Shown: positions 60,401 to 64,000 of the stretch, piece after piece
Numbering within the stretch: the stretch's first letter is position 1
Layout of the letters: each line of letters starts with the position of its first letter
Origin: Diaporthe sp. PMI_573
Lineage: Eukaryota; Ascomycota; Sordariomycetes; Diaporthales; Diaporthaceae
Assembly: GCA_021399435.1 (NCBI GenBank)
Contig: JAJTUP010000037.1
Span: forward strand, 620,001-684,000
Direction of reading: 5' to 3'
DNA: 64,000 nt
The notes under the pieces: generated by a model
Seen by the model: only the letters and a program-made list of their open reading frames with translations
The model's database searches: none
What the model was told of the DNA's origin: nothing
Position numbers and translations under genes: made by a program

Positions 60401-61795
60401 GGCGTGGGGATTGATAGAAGACTAGTGCCGTAGCAAGGTGCAAGTTGAACATGTCACTGGTATCGTCAAATGACATGCCGGTCTTTTCCCGTTCCTCTCT
60501 AAGCAGGCGCAGAGCTTTGCGCGTCAACTCAACATTGCTCTCGTGCTCCTGCAATGATTCATAGTATTCAGCAACCAAACGGTGGGCGAAGATAGACTTG
60601 GTTGTCAGAATCGCTTCCGACATCATGAGCAAACGATCCTCGTCAGTCAGCGGGATGACGGTTGTGGGCGCGCCACCATCGTCATCATCCTCGCTCTCAT
60701 CACCTGAATGTCCACCATCGTCAGGAGTTTCAGGCTGCGGCTCAAGCTTGGGGAATGGCGAGATGTCGCTGCTGAGGTAGCCTGTGATGACTCTGCACAG
60801 GTCGCTGTCCGGGAAGAAGGTACAGTAGTCCCGGAGAACGGTGACGTCCCAAGCTTGCGTCTCCCTGGCATCCTTCCAGTCAATACTTATCTCCCAAGCG
60901 AGCCTGTATGGATGCTTGATGATGACCATGTCATTGGCCAGCTTGAGAACGACCTGCAGCTCGTGGGCCTTGTCTTGGCCGTGGGGAAACGCGAGGAGGC
61001 GGTCATGGCAGTGTTGCAGAAGCTTCTCCTCATACTGACGACGGACTTCGTCGTCGTTGGACCAGTTGATGAGTTCGCGATACACATGGCCCAGGCGGCT
61101 GCGGCCGAGAACCTCCCGCTTGACCTCGATGGTGACTTGGCTGACCTTGGCGCCCAGCCTGGTCCTCCGCTCGCCGATCAGAGTGTTGATCTGCTTCTTC
61201 TCGTCTGCCTCGAGGAGCTTCGCAATGGTCTCGTACGTCTCGGCGGGCCGGGTACGGCCCTCGACAGCCGAGTAGACAGGGCTATCGGGGAGGGTGATGC
61301 CCAGGGCGTCGACGTACTGCTGAGTTGTCCCGTGAGCACGAGCAAAGGCGATGAAATCATCGACAGTCTTCTGGCACTTGTATGTTTGCTCAGAGTCCCG
61401 AAAGATTTCGGCCAGACGGACAGTGGCCGACTGGAAAGAAGACAACTTCTTTGAGCCCTGTCTTTCATACAGCTTGATGAGACCCTGCCAGGCCTGGGCA
61501 TCGTTGGGTTTCAGCCTTGTGGCCGCGTCGTACGTGGTCTCTGCCTCATCCAGCTTGTTGGTCTTGTCCAGCGCGAGGGCCAGCAGAACGAGACTGCGTC
61601 GCTGTCAGTGATTGAGTTGTAAGAGTGAGCGTGCGCAGCCATGAGATGTCCAGCGCACAGAGTTGTGTAGTCTTACGCTTGGTAGTTGTTAGGTTCCCTC
61701 TGTGTGAAGTCCCGAGCCTGTTGAAGGGCATCTTCGTACTTCTGCTGCTTGACGGCATCCGCGATGGCCTTCAGGGCCGCCTTGGAAGACGACAT
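57441..61795 (-). CDS. SKI3: Ski3, TPR subunit of the SKI complex
   Basis: Two exons (61677-61795, 57441-61593) give 1423 residues. The protein is built of tetratricopeptide repeats over nearly all of its length. The N-terminal pair (ALKAIADAVKQQKYEDALQQ...FTQREPNNYQA and LALDKTNKLDEAETTYDAAT) spans the intron. The next ~200 residues match the fungal Ski3 region with TYETIAKLLEADEKKQIN and LAWEISIDWKDARETQAW. Later TPRs include APAYTSLGVYYADYAKDKK and PDYAHAWLGQGLVALIYGDV. Ski3 scaffolds the Ski2 helicase and Ski8 and couples ribosome-bound mRNA to the cytoplasmic exosome for 3'-5' decay. The start at MSSSKAAL is preferred: upstream sequence is a hexamer satellite. Residues in the intron-free exon 2 remain open throughout. 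Confidence 0.95.
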
Positions 61796-62508
61796 GGCCG
61801 GAGATGCGAAGAGGGTGTTGGGTGGACGTCTCGCAGTGACGGTGGCAGTGACAGCGAAGCGGCAGCGGCAGAGGCAGAGGCAGAGGCAGAGGCAGAGGCA
61901 GAGGCAGAGGCAGAGGCAGAGGCAGAGGCAGAGGCAGAGGCAGAGTCGCAGTCGGGATCGGTATCATCCTCTCCAGATCCAAACACGCCTACGTCACGCG
62001 GTCGGGCTACAAAGGTTCAGAACGAAAGTATTGGAGAAGCAAAACACATCAATGTCTGCAAATGCTGCATGTGATGCCAGCCACGGTATGGTGTTCGTCT
62101 GCTGGCAGGCCTACGTGACAGTGCTGTAGACTCCTGGCGTCCAATTCAATGACGTGAGGCGGAACGGCGTTATTAGCAGCGCGGGATCCGCCCGCTACAA
62201 TAGCCTGTTCCAGCTACCTGGGTCCCCTACCCAAGTACCCAAGTACCTGGGTATTTTCGCAGCTAGTACGGAGGGGCATCCACCAGCGCGCCAATCTAGA
62301 CTGCTCTCTAATCGATAAGGAATAAATTTCCATGCCGCGCCCAAAGCAGGCAGTGTGCTCCTCGCATCTCAACTTGCCTGCCTTGTCTTGCTTGCTCTAT
62401 CTCGCCACGCCGGACGCGACCTTCTTTTGTCGTCTCCTCCTCGAGAGTTTCCGGGCCTGCGCGGGCGACTGAGCACGACGACCAGACCACCCGTGCTCCG
62501 CAATCAAC
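61796..62508. promoter_or_regulatory. divergent promoter, SKI3 / UTP22
   Basis: About 710 bases. It contains a 13-copy hexamer satellite in the SKI3 leader (listed separately) and at 62213-62255 a cluster of CTACCTGGGT/CCCAAGTACC motifs. The part before UTP22 is CT-rich. Confidence 0.55.
61867..61944. repeat. (GGCAGA)13 microsatellite
   Basis: Thirteen perfect copies of a hexamer, 72-149 bases upstream of the SKI3 ATG. On the sense (minus) strand it reads TCTGCC repeats. All three minus frames are open across it, giving Ser-Ala, Leu-Pro or Cys-Leu dipeptide runs. Confidence 0.95.
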
Positions 62509-64000
62509 ATGGACACGAACCCTGCGAAACGAAGGAAAATGGACCACTACGAGTCGAACCGTCATGTCGCGGATGGCAGCGCCGCTCTGGACGCCGCCGC
62601 CCAGGCTGGCACTCCCCGGCCAAGCACCTTTGCCCTGCAGACACAAGAGCTCCTCCGCGAGGCTAGGCTGGACTACAAGAAGACTTTTGCCGGCGCTGAT
62701 GACCTCCTGCATCGCATCAAGTCCACCCTAGAGACTACAAAGCCTCATGATCCTACTCCTGTGAGCGCCCCTGCCCCTCGAGCCTCACGGCCCGCGACTG
62801 ACCACCTTCCTCGCCTTGCAGATACATCAGGCCTCCAAGAGCCTCGAAGTGACACACGGCCTGGTCGTGCCCTTCCCCGACCCCAAACCGCCCCGCGACT
62901 CGCATTACAAGGTCTCATTCGCAGCTCCGGCTCAGTTCAATGTTGTCGGCAGCTACGTTTCCAAAACAATGGTCAAATCGCAATCTAGTCACGCCATCGA
63001 CATGATTGTTGAGATGCCCAATGGAATCTTCCAGGAAAAGGACTATCTCGATCTCAGATACTTTTACAAGAGAGCATATTACCTGACCGTCCTGACCGCC
63101 TCAGTCCGAAGCGAGCTTGGTTCGTCGGTTGTGCTTGCCTATGAGCATGCCAATGGAAACCGCCTGCTTCCTGTTCTCAGCCTGACCCCCAAGGACGCGT
63201 CCAGCAAATACAGCATACGCATCATCCCATGTGCCCCCCAAGGTTGGTGTCCCACCAGGAAGCTGTTGCCCACCGCCTGCTGTATTCGGTCTGCCACAGA
63301 GGTCGGCGAGAGCCCGAGAACCCCAACGCCCTACTACAACTCAACTTTGAAGGCCGAAGGCTGCTACTCTTCCTATCTCAAGATCCTCCGCCAAGCGGAG
63401 AAAGCGTGCCCGGCATTCAAGGATGCCTGTATCCTGGGGCGTGTCTGGCTGCTTCAACGTGGCCTTGGGGGCTCTCTTTCCAGGGGCGGGTTCGGCCACT
63501 TCGAATGGGCCGTCCTGACTGCACTTCTCTTGAAGAGTGGAGGTCGGAAGGGGGTGGCGCCACTGTCTGCCTCGTTCAGCTCTACCCAGATCTTCAAGGC
63601 CGTGGTGCAGTATCTCGCCGCTGTCGACCTTTGTCGCAAGCCTCCTGTCCTCGGCTCCTCTAGCGACGGCCTGGACGCTTTGAACGAATCTGGGCCGGTC
63701 ATCCTCGACGCCGCGCGGCAGCTCAATCTGGCTTATAAGATGAGTGCTTGCTCTGCATTTTCATTGCAGCAATACGCCAGGTGGACGCAAGCATCGCTGG
63801 TTGATCGAGATGCTGACCAGTTCAACCCGACCTTTATCATCAAGGCCGATCTGCCCCTTCACAGCTATGACGCTCTCGTCCAGATCGAGCAACCAACAGG
63901 CACGGATTCATACAACATTGGCGAATATGGAAGTGCTGCTGCCCAATTTGGGGAGCAGGCTGCGAGGGTCCTGAGGAGAGCGTTGGGCGACAGAGTCCAT
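62509..64000 (+). CDS. UTP22: UTP22 / Nrap, SSU processome protein (5' part)
   Basis: Two exons seen (62509-62760, 62822 to the window end) and the frame is still open at 64000, so the gene is truncated by the window: about 477 residues are visible of a family of roughly 1100-1200. It begins MDTNPAKRRKMDHYESN, with QELLREARLDYKKTFAG and LLHRIKSTLE. After the intron come HQASKSLEVTHGLVVPFPDP, YKVSFAAPAQFNVVGSYVSK, DMIVEMPNGIFQEKDYLDLRYFYKRAYYL, IIPCAPQG and GGFGHFEWAVLTALLL, all typical of the Nrap nucleotidyltransferase-like fold. Utp22 is part of the UTP-C module of the small-subunit processome and binds Rrp7. The segment just after PQGW (WCPTRKLLPTACCIRSA) is less conserved than its flanks; the frame is unbroken. 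Confidence 0.94.

Overview
The window is nuclear DNA of a filamentous ascomycete (Pezizomycotina, most likely a Sordariomycete). It is GC-rich, genes are interrupted by short introns (mostly 47-120 nt) with GTRNGT-type donors, and the gene set includes a grainyhead-type CSP-2 factor, a fungal cytochrome P450 and a large serine-rich GPI-anchored wall protein. No tRNA, rRNA, CRISPR array or intact transposon was recognised. All splice models were built by eye from frame, splice signals and family similarity.

Region 1-18 kb is a dense housekeeping block: an RES-complex FHA protein (SNIP1/Pml1 type, -), VPS74/GOLPH3 (+), SURF6/Rrp14 (-), exonuclease 1 (-), TMA16 (+), mitochondrial MAM33/p32 (+) and eIF2A (-). 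From about 18 to 24.6 kb the sequence looks more AT-rich and gene-poor. It holds one P450 that carries an apparent one-base frameshift and a GC-AG intron. An oxysterol-binding protein (24.6-26.3 kb, -) closes this island.

From 26.3 to 37.1 kb no gene could be supported. The stretch is full of microsatellites and minisatellites and ends in a pyrimidine-rich leader before csp-2 (37.1-40.2 kb, +). A 3.5 kb empty convergent stretch follows. The main item of interest is at 43.7-50.3 kb (-): a 23-exon gene for a protein of about 1763 residues. It has a signal peptide, a globular N-domain, a Cys-rich repeat, a very long Ser/Thr stalk and a GPI-type C-terminus. Exons 3-19 are seventeen consecutive small exons whose lengths are all multiples of three and which all split codons in phase 2, so any of them could be skipped without breaking the frame.

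The right end (52.4-64 kb) is dense again: a four-exon BolA protein (-), NIF3 (+), VPS51 (-), RMI1 (+), SKI3 (-) and the 5' part of UTP22 (+, running off the window). Together these cover RNA processing and decay (RES, SKI, UTP22, SURF6), translation (eIF2A, TMA16), Golgi and lipid trafficking (VPS74, VPS51, OSBP), recombination (EXO1, RMI1) and iron or mitochondrial functions (BolA, MAM33). There is no sign of a single pathway cluster. Divergent promoters repeatedly carry palindromic CCTAGG/GGTACC-rich motifs.
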